Program-made: the position numbers and the translations under genes
Shown: positions 37,258-45,758 of the stretch, in pieces
Position numbering within the stretch: position 1 is the stretch's first letter
Layout of the letters: every line of letters starts with the position of its first letter
Notes under the pieces: model-generated
Databases searched by the model: none
What the model was told of the DNA's origin: nothing
What the model saw: the letters and a program-made list of their open reading frames with translations, nothing else
Origin: Pseudomonas aylmerensis
GTDB taxonomy: Bacteria > Pseudomonadota > Gammaproteobacteria > Pseudomonadales > Pseudomonadaceae
Reading direction: 5' to 3'
NCBI RefSeq assembly: GCF_001702265.1
Contig: NZ_MAUE01000015.1
Coordinates: 38,579-102,578, forward strand
Length of the DNA: 64,000 nt

Positions 37258-37941
37258 TTATGCCCTGATCAGGCCGGCGGCCGGAAACGATCCGTACGGC
37301 AGCGGGTTATTGGCGCCGAAGCGAAGCTTGCAGCTGGTGAGCCGCCCTCCGCACTTATCCTTCGCGGCATCGGTGATGATGATGTCGTTTTCGTCTGCTA
37401 CTGGCGGGCCGTTGTACCCGCAGTACGGGCCGCGATATCCGCCGCAGGAAAGCCACCAGCAGACGTTGGCCACGATCTGGCGCCGGGGCAGTTGAACGCC
37501 CTGGAAATCGAGAGCTGACGCCAGTTCGAACTGCACTACCTCGTTGTCTTCCGAGGCCTTGCGCTCGACGTACCAGATGTCCGGCGGCAACTCCTCCTCA
37601 GGATCTGCCTCGGGCTGCCCGTCCAAGTACTTGCCCAGCGTGCGGTGCCGAATAAGCTTGGCGCCCACCAGGTCCTCGAAGTACAGCACCAGGGCGGTGA
37701 TAAACCCACCGACGTTGCCGACGGAGAGCGTCGGCGTGGGCTGCGCGCCCTGACCAGTCATTTCGAAGCCGCCGGCCTTGATAGGCCACGGTGAGTACTC
37801 CAGGCCCTGCCAGAAGATCGACGATTCCTGCGGGTATCCGTGGAACCGGTAAAGCTCAGCACCCAGCAACGTGGCATCGAGCTCAAATAGCTCCACCCAC
37901 GCGCCGGGCTCCAGGGTCTGGATGTCGGCCGTAATCGGCAT
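37258..37941 (-). CDS. Minor tail protein L
   Basis: A 227-residue lambda L homologue with the conserved iron-sulfur-type cysteines (VANVCWWLSCGGYRGPYCGYNG and DKCGGRLTSCKLRFG) near the C-terminus. I chose the ATG at 37939-37941 (MPITADIQTLEPG). It links the tape measure complex to the tail tip. The tail fibre pair is unusually placed between M and this gene. Confidence 0.93.
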   Translation of the reverse strand: MPITADIQTLEPGAWVELFELDATLLGAELYRFHGYPQESSIFWQGLEYSPWPIKAGGFEMTGQGAQPTPTLSVGNVGGFITALVLYFEDLVGAKLIRHRTLGKYLDGQPEADPEEELPPDIWYVERKASEDNEVVQFELASALDFQGVQLPRRQIVANVCWWLSCGGYRGPYCGYNGPPVADENDIIITDAAKDKCGGRLTSCKLRFGANNPLPYGSFPAAGLIRA

Positions 37942-37956
37942 ACGGTTTCCTCGGGC

Positions 37957-37981
37957 AATAAAAAACCCGCTCATGGCGGGT
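37957..37981 (-). terminator. Terminator-like hairpin before L
   Basis: ACCCGC/GCGGGT with TCATG loop and a leftward T-rich tract, nearly identical to the hairpin at 31222. Both follow the same tfa 3' sequence. Confidence 0.6.
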
Positions 37982-38000
37982 ATCGCTTTTCGGTAGCAGA

Positions 38001-38384
38001 TCAGCTTGGCGCGACTGGGCGCTTGCTGCTGTCGGGGAAGTCGGGGTTGGCTTCGTTCCACTTGCGCAGGGCCAGCCAGTATTTTTGCCACTCCTGGGCG
38101 GTGCCGGGAATGCCTTCCTCACCGTACTCGATGGCAGTGACGTTTTGCTGGGCCGTTGGCATTTGCGAGTCGCGCCACTGGTTTTCAGTGAGAATGTTCT
38201 CGGCGTAAATGACATCCTTCGGCACTTCCCATTCGCCGGTCATTAGCGCCTGATGCCTATCACTAGGGCGATCGGAAACCATTTGCACAACTGTTCCGCC
38301 TATCAGTAGTGCGTATTCGTCAATATCAATCTCTTCAGCTAGATTGACCACAAATCCTTCATTGTTAAATAACATCCTCATCAT
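38001..38384 (-). CDS. Tail fibre assembly chaperone-like protein
   Basis: A 127-residue protein; the C-terminal half (TENQWRDSQMPTAQQNVTAIEYGEEGIPGTAQEWQKYWLALRKWNEANPDFPDSSKRP) is the usual tail-fibre-assembly type found behind phage fibres in pseudomonads. The N-terminal half is AT-rich and variable, as expected if it fits its fibre. It overlaps the fibre gene stop by 4 nt. A 3' remnant of a second copy lies at 31266. Confidence 0.8.
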   Translation of the reverse strand: MMRMLFNNEGFVVNLAEEIDIDEYALLIGGTVVQMVSDRPSDRHQALMTGEWEVPKDVIYAENILTENQWRDSQMPTAQQNVTAIEYGEEGIPGTAQEWQKYWLALRKWNEANPDFPDSSKRPVAPS

Positions 38385-39559
38385 CTTCCCCCAGTAATTG
38401 ATACGCCGTAGAAAGGACGATCAATAAAAGCTCCGCTAACCCGATTTACCACGTCAACATAGGCAAGATTTAAACCGACGGGATAAGCCTGGTTTCCTTG
38501 GTCTGTGGCAGTCAGCACGTTAGATAAACACACCGGAACGTAGTTAATGTTCATCATGGGAGTGATGAAATTTATGCGGTAAGTTCCGACAGCACTGCGA
38601 GTTACACTGGCGACATTGTAACTCCCTTTTATTGCACCAGTTGTCCCGTCAAAGTTAACCCAAGCCGTGCATAGTTGCTGTGGCGACCCGGTCATCTTTG
38701 AATCCAAGGCCGTCTTGAGGTCCGCCTGATCCGAGAGCGTTCCAGTGATAGCACCCCACGATGCAGACGCATTTATTGATAGCCAAGTCCCAAGACTTGA
38801 TAGGAAGCGAGTCGCGCCCGCAGGTGGAGCAGGAACAAGCCCTTTGGTGCCCGCTGCGCCTGCTGATGCACCGGCCATCTCCGGAACGCCAGATGCTGAA
38901 CCTGTACCGCCCTGGCTAACCGACAGGGGAGTGGTAAGTCCTGTAATTTCGGTGATGTCCCCATTTGATCCTTTGGTCGCCTTGCTTGTCACGGCCGAAG
39001 AAAGATCAGTGATCTGCTTCTGAAGCTTGCCGAATGCCGCAATGACTGTGTCAGTCGCCACGATCACCGCTGGATTCGTTGTTACCAGACCGGTGAGTAC
39101 GCTTCCGAGGGTGCGCGCAAGGGTCCAATACTTATTTACCGCCCCCTCAGGTACCGAGTCGGTAGACCCTGGCGAAGCAGTGAGCAGAACGTATTGTGTT
39201 CCGCTCCACCGGTACTGATTGTTGGTGTCGATGGTGATGTAGATCTTGCCGGTCTCACCAGTGACGGGGAGCGTGCCGAAGCTGTTGAACTCGAGCACAT
39301 CGTCCACGTAGCTCGGCAGCTGGCTGGCGGGGACCGTGCCGTTTCCGTCGAGCGCTGCCACGCCATTCGGCTGTCCCTTCTGTGTCCCAGGAATAGCAGC
39401 ATCTGCCGTGGCCTGCGCGCCCTGCGCGGCTGACTGCGCAGCTGAAGTGCGCTGATCTAGCTCGGAGAAGTTGGCGTTGATGACCTGGCCACCTGAACGC
39501 AGATCCTGGCCACTCCCATCGTTCGGCGCGGAGCCGATGTTGAGAGGAATAATACTCAT
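38381..39559 (-). CDS. Side tail fibre protein
   Basis: A 392-residue fibre: conserved N-terminus (MSIIPLNIGSAPNDGSGQDLRSGGQVINANFSELDQR), repeats of Ala/Gly/Thr, the fibre motif LSVSQGGTGS (about 218-227), and an AT-rich C-terminal receptor-binding part. It overlaps minor tail M by 4 nt and tfa by 4 nt. A fibre between M and L is not the lambda order. It probably sets host range. Confidence 0.85.
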   Translation of the reverse strand: MSIIPLNIGSAPNDGSGQDLRSGGQVINANFSELDQRTSAAQSAAQGAQATADAAIPGTQKGQPNGVAALDGNGTVPASQLPSYVDDVLEFNSFGTLPVTGETGKIYITIDTNNQYRWSGTQYVLLTASPGSTDSVPEGAVNKYWTLARTLGSVLTGLVTTNPAVIVATDTVIAAFGKLQKQITDLSSAVTSKATKGSNGDITEITGLTTPLSVSQGGTGSASGVPEMAGASAGAAGTKGLVPAPPAGATRFLSSLGTWLSINASASWGAITGTLSDQADLKTALDSKMTGSPQQLCTAWVNFDGTTGAIKGSYNVASVTRSAVGTYRINFITPMMNINYVPVCLSNVLTATDQGNQAYPVGLNLAYVDVVNRVSGAFIDRPFYGVSITGGR

Positions 39560-39894
39560 GGGTGAAATGCCTGTTCGAAGGTTGCTGTCAGTGAAAAAAT
39601 CTCGGCTCCCAGGGGGGAAGTCTGGTAGCTGTCGCAGCGAAAAAGCCCCTGGGTGCCCAAGGGTGGCGTCCAGTAGAAAGGATCGGCGCCGGCCCGGGCA
39701 TCCAGAAAGTCTTTGATGAGCATGATCTTTGCCCTGGCACCAACAAAGGTTAACGGCCAGGACTCAGATCTATTGTTTATGCCGTCCTTGGCCCGCTGCT
39801 CGTAGCCATCCCCGAACTTCGCCGACTTGTTTCGAAAGCTTGTGGTGCCAACCGGCTCGACTTTCGGGCACCACGTAAAAACCTCAATGGCCAT
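39556..39894 (-). CDS. Minor tail protein M
   Basis: A 112-residue lambda M homologue (MAIEVFTWCPKVEPVGTTSFRNKSAKFGDGYEQRAKDGINNRS...). It joins the tip complex after the tape measure protein. It lies 46 bp downstream of the tape measure gene, separated by a terminator-like hairpin. Confidence 0.92.
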   Translation of the reverse strand: MAIEVFTWCPKVEPVGTTSFRNKSAKFGDGYEQRAKDGINNRSESWPLTFVGARAKIMLIKDFLDARAGADPFYWTPPLGTQGLFRCDSYQTSPLGAEIFSLTATFEQAFHP

Positions 39895-39909
39895 ATTTCA
39901 TCACTCGGC

Positions 39910-39936
39910 AAAAAAAGAACCCCGCCGGAGCGGGGT
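39910..39936 (-). terminator. Terminator-like hairpin after the tape measure gene
   Basis: ACCCCG/CGGGGT stem, 6-nt loop, followed leftward by TTC and T7. It stands between tape measure and M. Confidence 0.7.
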
Positions 39937-39940
39937 CTGA

Positions 39941-42805
39941 TCAGCGACCGTTGATGGCCGCCCAAATTTGACCGCCCGGTTTCAGATCTCGGGCGATCTG
40001 CTCTTGGGCTCCCTGTTTTGCCGCTTTTGCATAGGCTTGTGCTACAGCCTGGCCCTGGGCGTCATCTGGCGATCCATTGCCGGAGTCCTGAACCATGATG
40101 GTCTGCTGTATGGTCACGCCAGATCTCGGTGAAGCACTCACGCCCGGACCGTTGGCGAGACCCACGTATCCGCCATCGGCATATCCGCGTTTGTTCAGGC
40201 TTACCAGGTAATCTTTCATGCCCGGTTTATCAACCACTTCCTTCCGGATCACCACCTCGCCACCGTGAACGATGCCGGCTGGCTCGAATTTTCCACCTGG
40301 GCCGGTGTAACCGCCACCATCGAACCCGTACTGCGAGGTGTAGCCCGCGGCAGTGCTACCGGCGGAAACCGGTGCACTGCCACCTCCGAATGCTCCATTT
40401 ACGGCGGCGCCAAGTGCGCTGCCGGCAATACTGCTGAACACATTCGAAGCCGCTGACTGCAAGGCCATTTTGGCAATCATCTTGGCGAAGCTTTTTGCCA
40501 CATCGCCAAAGCTCTGATCAGCGCCAAAGGCCCAATCTACGGCGGCATCGGTGAGGCCGTCATATAGCGAGGTAAAGGCCGACTTCGCCTGCCCCGCGAC
40601 ATCCCGGGCCTGATCCAGGTAGTTGTCGAACGCTGATGACGCACCCAACGTCCAATTGCCCCTGGCCTGATCCTCGTCCTCGTAGTACTTGGCCTGCATG
40701 GCCAGGCGCTTGTCCAGTGCGGACTGCAGGGCCTGGGTCTCCTTGTCGTACAGCTCCGTGCTGAACTGATCCTTGTTGCTCTTGTTGTAGTCCGAGGTCA
40801 GCTTGTCCATTTGCGACTGATAGGACTGCTGGATGCTCAGTTGCGCTTGCAGACGCTTGGTCTGCTCATCACCCATGCCAATGCCGGCAAGGTTGTTATC
40901 CAGACCCTGCTGAGCGCTGGCGAGCTGACTTTTCAGGTTTTCATCAAACGCGGCGAGCTTTTTGCGGGTTTCCAAACCCTTTTCGCGCAACGTGTTTTCA
41001 GTTTCGAGAGCGGCGTTGCGCTTCAACTGCGCCGTGATCAGCTCCTGGTTGGCCAGCAGCGATTTCTGGTCAGCAGTGAGGGTTTTCTTGCCCTTGATGT
41101 CGGCCAGCTGCTGCTCGAATTCCACCAGCTTTTTAGCGTTGGTGCCCAGGGTTTGGCTGGCCGCCGACTGGTCGCCGATCAGGGCGTTCTGCTGCTGGAG
41201 AACGGCGTACTGCTGTTTTGCCTGGTCGAGCGCCTTGATTCCAGCATCCTCGCGGTACTGGGCTGTCTTGGGAGCCTTTGGATCCTTGTACTTGTCGTTG
41301 ATGTTCGCGATGTCTTTGGCCTGCTGACCCGGGGAGATCAGCAACGACTTATCGCCAGAGGCGCGCGCCTGGATGATTCGACGCTCCACCAGCATCCGAT
41401 ACTCGCCCAGTTCACGAGCGCGTTTATCAGCGTTGGTTTCCGTCTCTTTGCGCAGCTTGTCCAGGGACACCTGGTCAGCCAGAGCCTGCTGTTGTTGCTG
41501 TTGCTGATAGCCCCGGGTAGCGGCGCGGCGATCCTCTTCAGCCTTCATCACCAACTTTTGAGTCTTCTCAGCCTCCAGCGCATCGACGCGAAAGCTGTCG
41601 TCAGGCACCAGGTTATTGAAGCCGTCGGCCTTGTTCAGCTTTCGCGCATTGGCGATATCGTTAAGCTGCTTGTCCAGCGCGGCGATCTGCTGGTCAAGCG
41701 TGTCTGCCCGGCCAATGTTGAGGGCAGCGTCCCAAGCACCTTTGGCGGCGTTTTTTACGCCATTCCAGCTAATTTCCAGATAGCCAAGGTTCTTTTTGAT
41801 CGACTCGGAAGTCCGGTTGAGCCCCTGCTCGTAAGTGTCGTTGGCAAGTGCTGCCGCTTCCTGTGTCTTGCCCTGCTCCTGCAGAGCCTTGATGTGTTCG
41901 TAGGTCGTGGCCGTCAGGAAGTTCATCGACTCGTTGAGTTCCAGAATCTCGGCCGCCGGGTCCTTGGCGATTTTCTCGAAGTTTTTGACGGTCTCGTCGG
42001 CTGCCTGCCCCGTCGCCGACTCAAACCTGACGGCCGCAGCAGCGATGCCCTCGAATGCCTCTACCGGAATACGCGTAGATCCCGCCAGTTGCGCCAACAC
42101 AGAAGCGGCCTTGCCGACAGTGCCGTTGGATTGCGCGATCTGCTGGGCCAAGGTGGACAGCTGACCGGCGGTGGTGCCTGCGGTGTTTCCGGTCATCGCC
42201 AGAGAGGTGCTATAGGCCGTGGCCTCGTCACTTCCCTGCTTATAAGCTAGGGCCAGCACGGCAGCGGCGGCCGCCGCAACGGTGAACGGGTTTACCAGCC
42301 CGAGCACATAGCCGCCCAGGGCCTTGGCCGCGGGTACCACGCCACCGAACATATCCTTGAGTTGGCCACCCTGCTGCAAGAACACCGTCATGGGGTTCTG
42401 ACCGGCCTGCAGCGATACAGCGATATCTGTGAACTGCGCAGGCACGCCGCGCAAGTTGGCAGCGTACTGCTTGGCCGTCTGGCCGTTTTTGGCCATGACC
42501 TTGTCAGTTTGCTCAATTGCAGCGCGCTGCTCATCCAGCTTTTTCTTGTAAACGTCGAAATCGGCGGTCGGCAGCCTACCGGCCTTGCGATGGGCTTGGA
42601 GCTGCTCCTCCATTTTATCCAGGCGCCCATAGGCCGCCACGACGGGGTCGATGCGGCCAACCAGCTTATCCAACTGATTGGCCTGATAGGCGGCTTCCTT
42701 GGTGGTGGACTTGAGCTTTCGCTCAGCACGGTCCATGCCCTTTTCGAAGCCACCGGTGTTTGCGACCAGGTCGACCGTCAGTTGGCCAAGTGAATCAACA
42801 GCCAT
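39941..42805 (-). CDS. Tail tape measure protein H
   Basis: A 954-residue tape measure protein of the lambda H family. N-terminal LGQLTVDLVANTGGFEKGMDRAERKLKSTTKEA, then KQYAANLRGVPAQFTDIAVSLQAGQNPMTVFLQQGGQLKDMFGG (typical), a hydrophobic part (about 150-200), a long helical rod with a Gln run (YQQQQQQQALADQ), and a C-terminal part with KMALQSAASNVFSSIAGSALG. Its length should set the tail length; 954 residues predicts a tail somewhat longer than lambda's (853). Confidence 0.95.
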   Translation of the reverse strand: MAVDSLGQLTVDLVANTGGFEKGMDRAERKLKSTTKEAAYQANQLDKLVGRIDPVVAAYGRLDKMEEQLQAHRKAGRLPTADFDVYKKKLDEQRAAIEQTDKVMAKNGQTAKQYAANLRGVPAQFTDIAVSLQAGQNPMTVFLQQGGQLKDMFGGVVPAAKALGGYVLGLVNPFTVAAAAAAVLALAYKQGSDEATAYSTSLAMTGNTAGTTAGQLSTLAQQIAQSNGTVGKAASVLAQLAGSTRIPVEAFEGIAAAAVRFESATGQAADETVKNFEKIAKDPAAEILELNESMNFLTATTYEHIKALQEQGKTQEAAALANDTYEQGLNRTSESIKKNLGYLEISWNGVKNAAKGAWDAALNIGRADTLDQQIAALDKQLNDIANARKLNKADGFNNLVPDDSFRVDALEAEKTQKLVMKAEEDRRAATRGYQQQQQQQALADQVSLDKLRKETETNADKRARELGEYRMLVERRIIQARASGDKSLLISPGQQAKDIANINDKYKDPKAPKTAQYREDAGIKALDQAKQQYAVLQQQNALIGDQSAASQTLGTNAKKLVEFEQQLADIKGKKTLTADQKSLLANQELITAQLKRNAALETENTLREKGLETRKKLAAFDENLKSQLASAQQGLDNNLAGIGMGDEQTKRLQAQLSIQQSYQSQMDKLTSDYNKSNKDQFSTELYDKETQALQSALDKRLAMQAKYYEDEDQARGNWTLGASSAFDNYLDQARDVAGQAKSAFTSLYDGLTDAAVDWAFGADQSFGDVAKSFAKMIAKMALQSAASNVFSSIAGSALGAAVNGAFGGGSAPVSAGSTAAGYTSQYGFDGGGYTGPGGKFEPAGIVHGGEVVIRKEVVDKPGMKDYLVSLNKRGYADGGYVGLANGPGVSASPRSGVTIQQTIMVQDSGNGSPDDAQGQAVAQAYAKAAKQGAQEQIARDLKPGGQIWAAINGR

Positions 42806-42808
42806 AAA

Positions 42809-43476
42809 TCACCTCTTGACCGACTGCAACAACCTGAACAGGTCCTGCGCGGACGTTTCAGCTTCATCAACTACTTCGCCACGTTTCGGCAGGAAGTCTT
42901 CGAAATTGGCCTTACCGCCGTGCACGTTGTTCAGAATGGTGGCGAGCAGGGCGAAGCCCCGCTCCATTCTCAGGCCCAGGTTCGCCGTTCCGCTCTGCTC
43001 GAGATATGCCATCCACGAAAGCGCCTCGTTGTACGTGAGGTTGGCTTTCGCCTCAGCAATGGTCCGCCCGCCGATGCCGTTGAGTACCAGCTCATGCCAG
43101 AACTCTTCGGCGGGCCCTATTTTTTTGGTTTGTCAGCCGGGCCAGCGCCGTTCGCCTCGGAAATCGCATTGAGCAGGACGATAGTGAGCTCAGCGGACAG
43201 GGGCCCGTGGCCAGAAGCTTCCGAACCGACTACGTCTTCAACGGTGAACACCGGCGTGCCGTCTTTTTTGAGGACATTGGCAGCGATTCTGGTTGCCAGG
43301 TAATCGTGGCCCTTGTCCTGCTCTTTCCAGCGCTCGGTGAGCTCGACAAACGACTCCTGCCGGATGTAGATAGTCGCTTTCTGTGGCTTGCCACCCGAGT
43401 GCCAAGCGATGTCTTTTTTAACCGGTGGCGGCGAGAAGGCGCCAGCGGCCTTCAATGCCTGAATGCTGAGATCCAT
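42809..43476 (-). CDS. Frameshifted tail assembly chaperone G-T (-1 frameshift product)
   Basis: A -1 shift at the A-AAA-AAA heptamer (43120-43126, read CCA AAA AAA TAG) bypasses the G stop and adds 103 residues, giving 222 in total. The extension starts IGPAEEFWHELVLNGIGGRTIAEAK and ends LFRLLQSVKR. The T part recruits the major tail protein to the tape measure; the G:GT ratio is set by frameshifting. It ends 4 bp before the tape measure start. The heptamer and open frame are seen; use of the shift is inferred. Confidence 0.88.
43117..43476 (-). CDS. Tail assembly chaperone G
   Basis: A 119-residue protein (MDLSIQALKAAGAFSPPPVKKDIAWHSGGKPQ...) with the size and position of lambda G, between the major tail protein and the tape measure gene. 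Its stop codon directly follows a slippery A7 run, which leads to the GT product. It coats the tape measure protein during tail assembly and is not part of the finished tail. Confidence 0.88.
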   Translation of the reverse strand: MDLSIQALKAAGAFSPPPVKKDIAWHSGGKPQKATIYIRQESFVELTERWKEQDKGHDYLATRIAANVLKKDGTPVFTVEDVVGSEASGHGPLSAELTIVLLNAISEANGAGPADKPKK

Positions 43477-43485
43477 GCTTTTTCC

Positions 43486-44229
43486 TTACGGCGCGATGAC
43501 TTTAGGGACGAATACCGGATCACCCGATACCTGGATGCCGACGGTGGACTTCACAACGTCATTCAGCGCGAAGCTGAACGGGAAGCTGTTCATGTAGCCC
43601 TCGAAGGTGATCCAGGTGCGGGTGTTCGGCAGATCGAAATCGACTTCAGAGCCAACAACAGCAGTTGCGGCCGCGCCGGTACCGCCGCCACCGCCTGTGA
43701 GCGCGATGCTCGGTGCCGAGGTGTAACCGGAACCCGCATTCGTGATGGTGAAACCCGTCACCGATCCGGCCGACACGATGGCCGTAGCCGTAGCACCTGT
43801 GCCGCCGCCACCGGTCAAAGCAACAACCGGGGCCGAGGTGTAGCCAGTGCCGCCGCTGGTGAGGCTGATTGCCGAGAGAGAGCCTTCCTGAGTTACGGTC
43901 GGCGGGATGCCTTCGAGATCGCCCTGGGCGTTCACCACGCGGCCGTCAGACCAGCCGATCGCCCAGAGGAGTTTGGTACCGGCGGTTTTCAACTGGTGCA
44001 AGCGCACGTGCGCGGGCTCTTGCGGATCAATGTTCAAACCGAACGACGCTGAACCTGGCTCAGCCAGGCCTGCCTCGTATTCCCGCGCGCTGGAGTTCAT
44101 GCAGGTGGTTTCGATCTGCGCAATGCTGGTATCGATCCCGTCCAGGGAGGTGAAGCAGCCCACAACCAAGATCGCTTTGGTGAGCGGGTCAATGGCGTAG
44201 AGGTCCGTGCCTTGGGTTTTAATGGTCAA
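43486..44229 (-). CDS. Major tail tube protein
   Basis: A 247-residue protein in the position of lambda V. The N- and C-terminal parts (about 1-110 and 195-247) look like a tail tube fold; the middle holds two copies of a Gly-rich repeat (YTSAPVVALTGGGGTGATATA and YTSAPSIALTGGGGGTGAA). Such a domain insertion should project from the tube surface, as lambda V's Ig-like domain does. It forms the tail shaft. Confidence 0.88.
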   Translation of the reverse strand: MTIKTQGTDLYAIDPLTKAILVVGCFTSLDGIDTSIAQIETTCMNSSAREYEAGLAEPGSASFGLNIDPQEPAHVRLHQLKTAGTKLLWAIGWSDGRVVNAQGDLEGIPPTVTQEGSLSAISLTSGGTGYTSAPVVALTGGGGTGATATAIVSAGSVTGFTITNAGSGYTSAPSIALTGGGGGTGAAATAVVGSEVDFDLPNTRTWITFEGYMNSFPFSFALNDVVKSTVGIQVSGDPVFVPKVIAP

Positions 44230-44273
44230 TTTGTACTCCCCGATTTTCCTGGAAAATCACTTTTGAGCGGGCA

Positions 44274-44296
44274 TAAAAAAACCCGCCGAAGCGGGT
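44274..44296 (-). terminator. Terminator-like hairpin before the major tail gene
   Basis: ACCCGC/GCGGGT with loop TTCG and T7 on the leftward strand, about 45 bp before the major tail protein start. Confidence 0.7.
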
Positions 44297-44316
44297 CGTT
44301 GTTTTCTGGTTTACGG

Positions 44317-44682
44317 CTACAAACTCACAAGCCAGGCCACGTCGAAGCCTTTGCGATAGCTGTGGGTGTCTTTGTCCTTGGTGTCGATACCGAAACCAGT
44401 GACGTATGCATGTTGCGCGATCACCCGGCGCAGAGCCGTCACCACGTCCTCAGCTGAAGAGGCGGTTTCGGCGTACACGTCGACCTGAAGTCCATATCGG
44501 TCTGTGCTTGGCACGCAGTTAAGAAAGTTGATCGGCGAGCCGCTGACGACCTGCCAGACGGCATAGGGTCGCGCCACCCCCTCTGGCGCCTCGCCATGCG
44601 GATATAGTCGCGTGGGGCCGGTGCCGAGCAGTGCAGTGACTGCAAGGCTCGCGGCGCACACCTGAAAAATTGGCGCTGTCAT
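44317..44682 (-). CDS. DUF3168 tail completion protein
   Basis: A 121-residue protein of the DUF3168 family (VTALLGTGPTRLYPHGEAPEGVARPYAVWQVVS, YGLQVDVYAETASSAEDVVTALR). Members close the head-proximal tail end (lambda gpU-like role). It overlaps the gp10-type gene by 4 nt in the connector cluster. Confidence 0.9.
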   Translation of the reverse strand: MTAPIFQVCAASLAVTALLGTGPTRLYPHGEAPEGVARPYAVWQVVSGSPINFLNCVPSTDRYGLQVDVYAETASSAEDVVTALRRVIAQHAYVTGFGIDTKDKDTHSYRKGFDVAWLVSL

Positions 44683-45125
44683 TCATTCACCCCCAGCTTG
44701 ATCAGCTGATACTTCGCCGAGCTGAGGAATTCCTGGAACAGCTGCTCGCGGTTGTTGGCCAGGGCCGGCCGGAGAAACGGTTTTGCCCGGTTCTTCTCGG
44801 TCCCAAGCTCAACCCACCACCAGTAGAACGTGTTGCCGCCCTTCTGTCCCTTCTTACGCATCCGCACGCCTACCGATATGATCACGGCGCCAAGCTCTTC
44901 GCCCAGAGCCTTGCGCTCCACCATCGCCAGGTTGGCCGGAATGAAGTTGGCGGTTTCCGGGTCATCGATGCGGGCCGCGCGGTCCTTGGCGTCGAGCAGC
45001 ACGATATCCATGGCGTCCTTGGCCGCCGGCGTGACCACCTTGCGGCGCATCTCCTCCGTCAGACCTTTGAACTTGGCCGAAAGCGCATCGGCACCGGTGA
45101 GGTTGTACGAGACCCAATCAGCCAT
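44679..45125 (-). CDS. HK97 gp10-like head-tail protein
   Basis: A 148-residue protein of the HK97 gp10 family: NLTGADALSAKFKGLTEEMRRKVVTPAAKDAMDIVLLDAKDRA followed by a strand-rich middle and WWVELGTEKNRAKPFLRPAL, the typical C-terminal motif. It works at the head-tail joint or tail end (lambda Z-like). It overlaps both neighbours by a few nt. Confidence 0.9.
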   Translation of the reverse strand: MADWVSYNLTGADALSAKFKGLTEEMRRKVVTPAAKDAMDIVLLDAKDRAARIDDPETANFIPANLAMVERKALGEELGAVIISVGVRMRKKGQKGGNTFYWWWVELGTEKNRAKPFLRPALANNREQLFQEFLSSAKYQLIKLGVNE

Positions 45126-45459
45126 CGCTCACCCCCGAAGACACCAACAGCGTGAGATATTCCTTCCGCGAGTTCGGATCCATCAGGGGTGGCCCCACGA
45201 TTGCGCAAACAGCACCGCTATCCAGCACAACCCGCATTGCAGCGGTGATTCCGTCGCGGTAGCGAATAACAACCCGGCTTTTGGCCTCAGATTGAATTGC
45301 CTGGGCCGCAATGAAGTCGCGGGCGCTTAGATCCTCGACAGAAGCCCAGACCTTCGCCAAATCAACCCACTGCTCAGTCAGCTGTTCGCCAGTTACCGGG
45401 TGCTGTGATGTCACCTTGTGCTGGATACGAACGCGATGCCTCAGTTTTCCGGCCTGCAT
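45118..45459 (-). CDS. Phage head closure / head-tail adaptor
   Basis: A 113-residue protein (MQAGKLRHRVRIQHKVTSQHPVTGEQLTEQWVDLAKVWASVEDLSARDFIAAQ) matching the phage head-tail adaptor (SPP1 gp16 / HK97 stopper) pattern, with the W-A-x-V-E-x-L core. It seals the DNA-filled head. Translational overlaps on both sides fit the connector operon. Confidence 0.9.
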   Translation of the reverse strand: MQAGKLRHRVRIQHKVTSQHPVTGEQLTEQWVDLAKVWASVEDLSARDFIAAQAIQSEAKSRVVIRYRDGITAAMRVVLDSGAVCAIVGPPLMDPNSRKEYLTLLVSSGVSDG

Positions 45460-45758
45460 CAGAAGCGCTTCCTGTACCAGAGCAGCCTGTCGACTGCGAG
45501 AGGGACGGCCGACGGCGCACCACCCATGACCACGGCCTCGCGATTTGAGTACCAGTGCCCGACGAGCAGCAAAATGGCCTGCTCAACGTCCCGGGTAAGC
45601 CCCATTTCATCGGGATCGACCGGGTCACCATCCACGAGCTTACGGTCGCAGTGCTGTTCGACGTGGGCCTTGGCCGCTTCGAGATAGCCACCGATCAGTG
45701 CGCCTTCTTCGTCACCATCGACTCGCAGATGCATCTTCACGGTGGTTATGTCGAGCAT
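45459..45758 (-). CDS. Head-tail connector protein (gp6-like)
   Basis: A 99-residue helical protein (MLDITTVKMHLRVDGDEEGALIGGYLEAAKAHVEQHCDRKLV ... VEQAILLLVGHWYSNREAV) of the HK97 gp6 / DNA packaging connector family. It binds the portal and forms the first connector ring. Its stop overlaps the adaptor gene start by 1 nt. Confidence 0.9.
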   Translation of the reverse strand: MLDITTVKMHLRVDGDEEGALIGGYLEAAKAHVEQHCDRKLVDGDPVDPDEMGLTRDVEQAILLLVGHWYSNREAVVMGGAPSAVPLAVDRLLWYRKRF

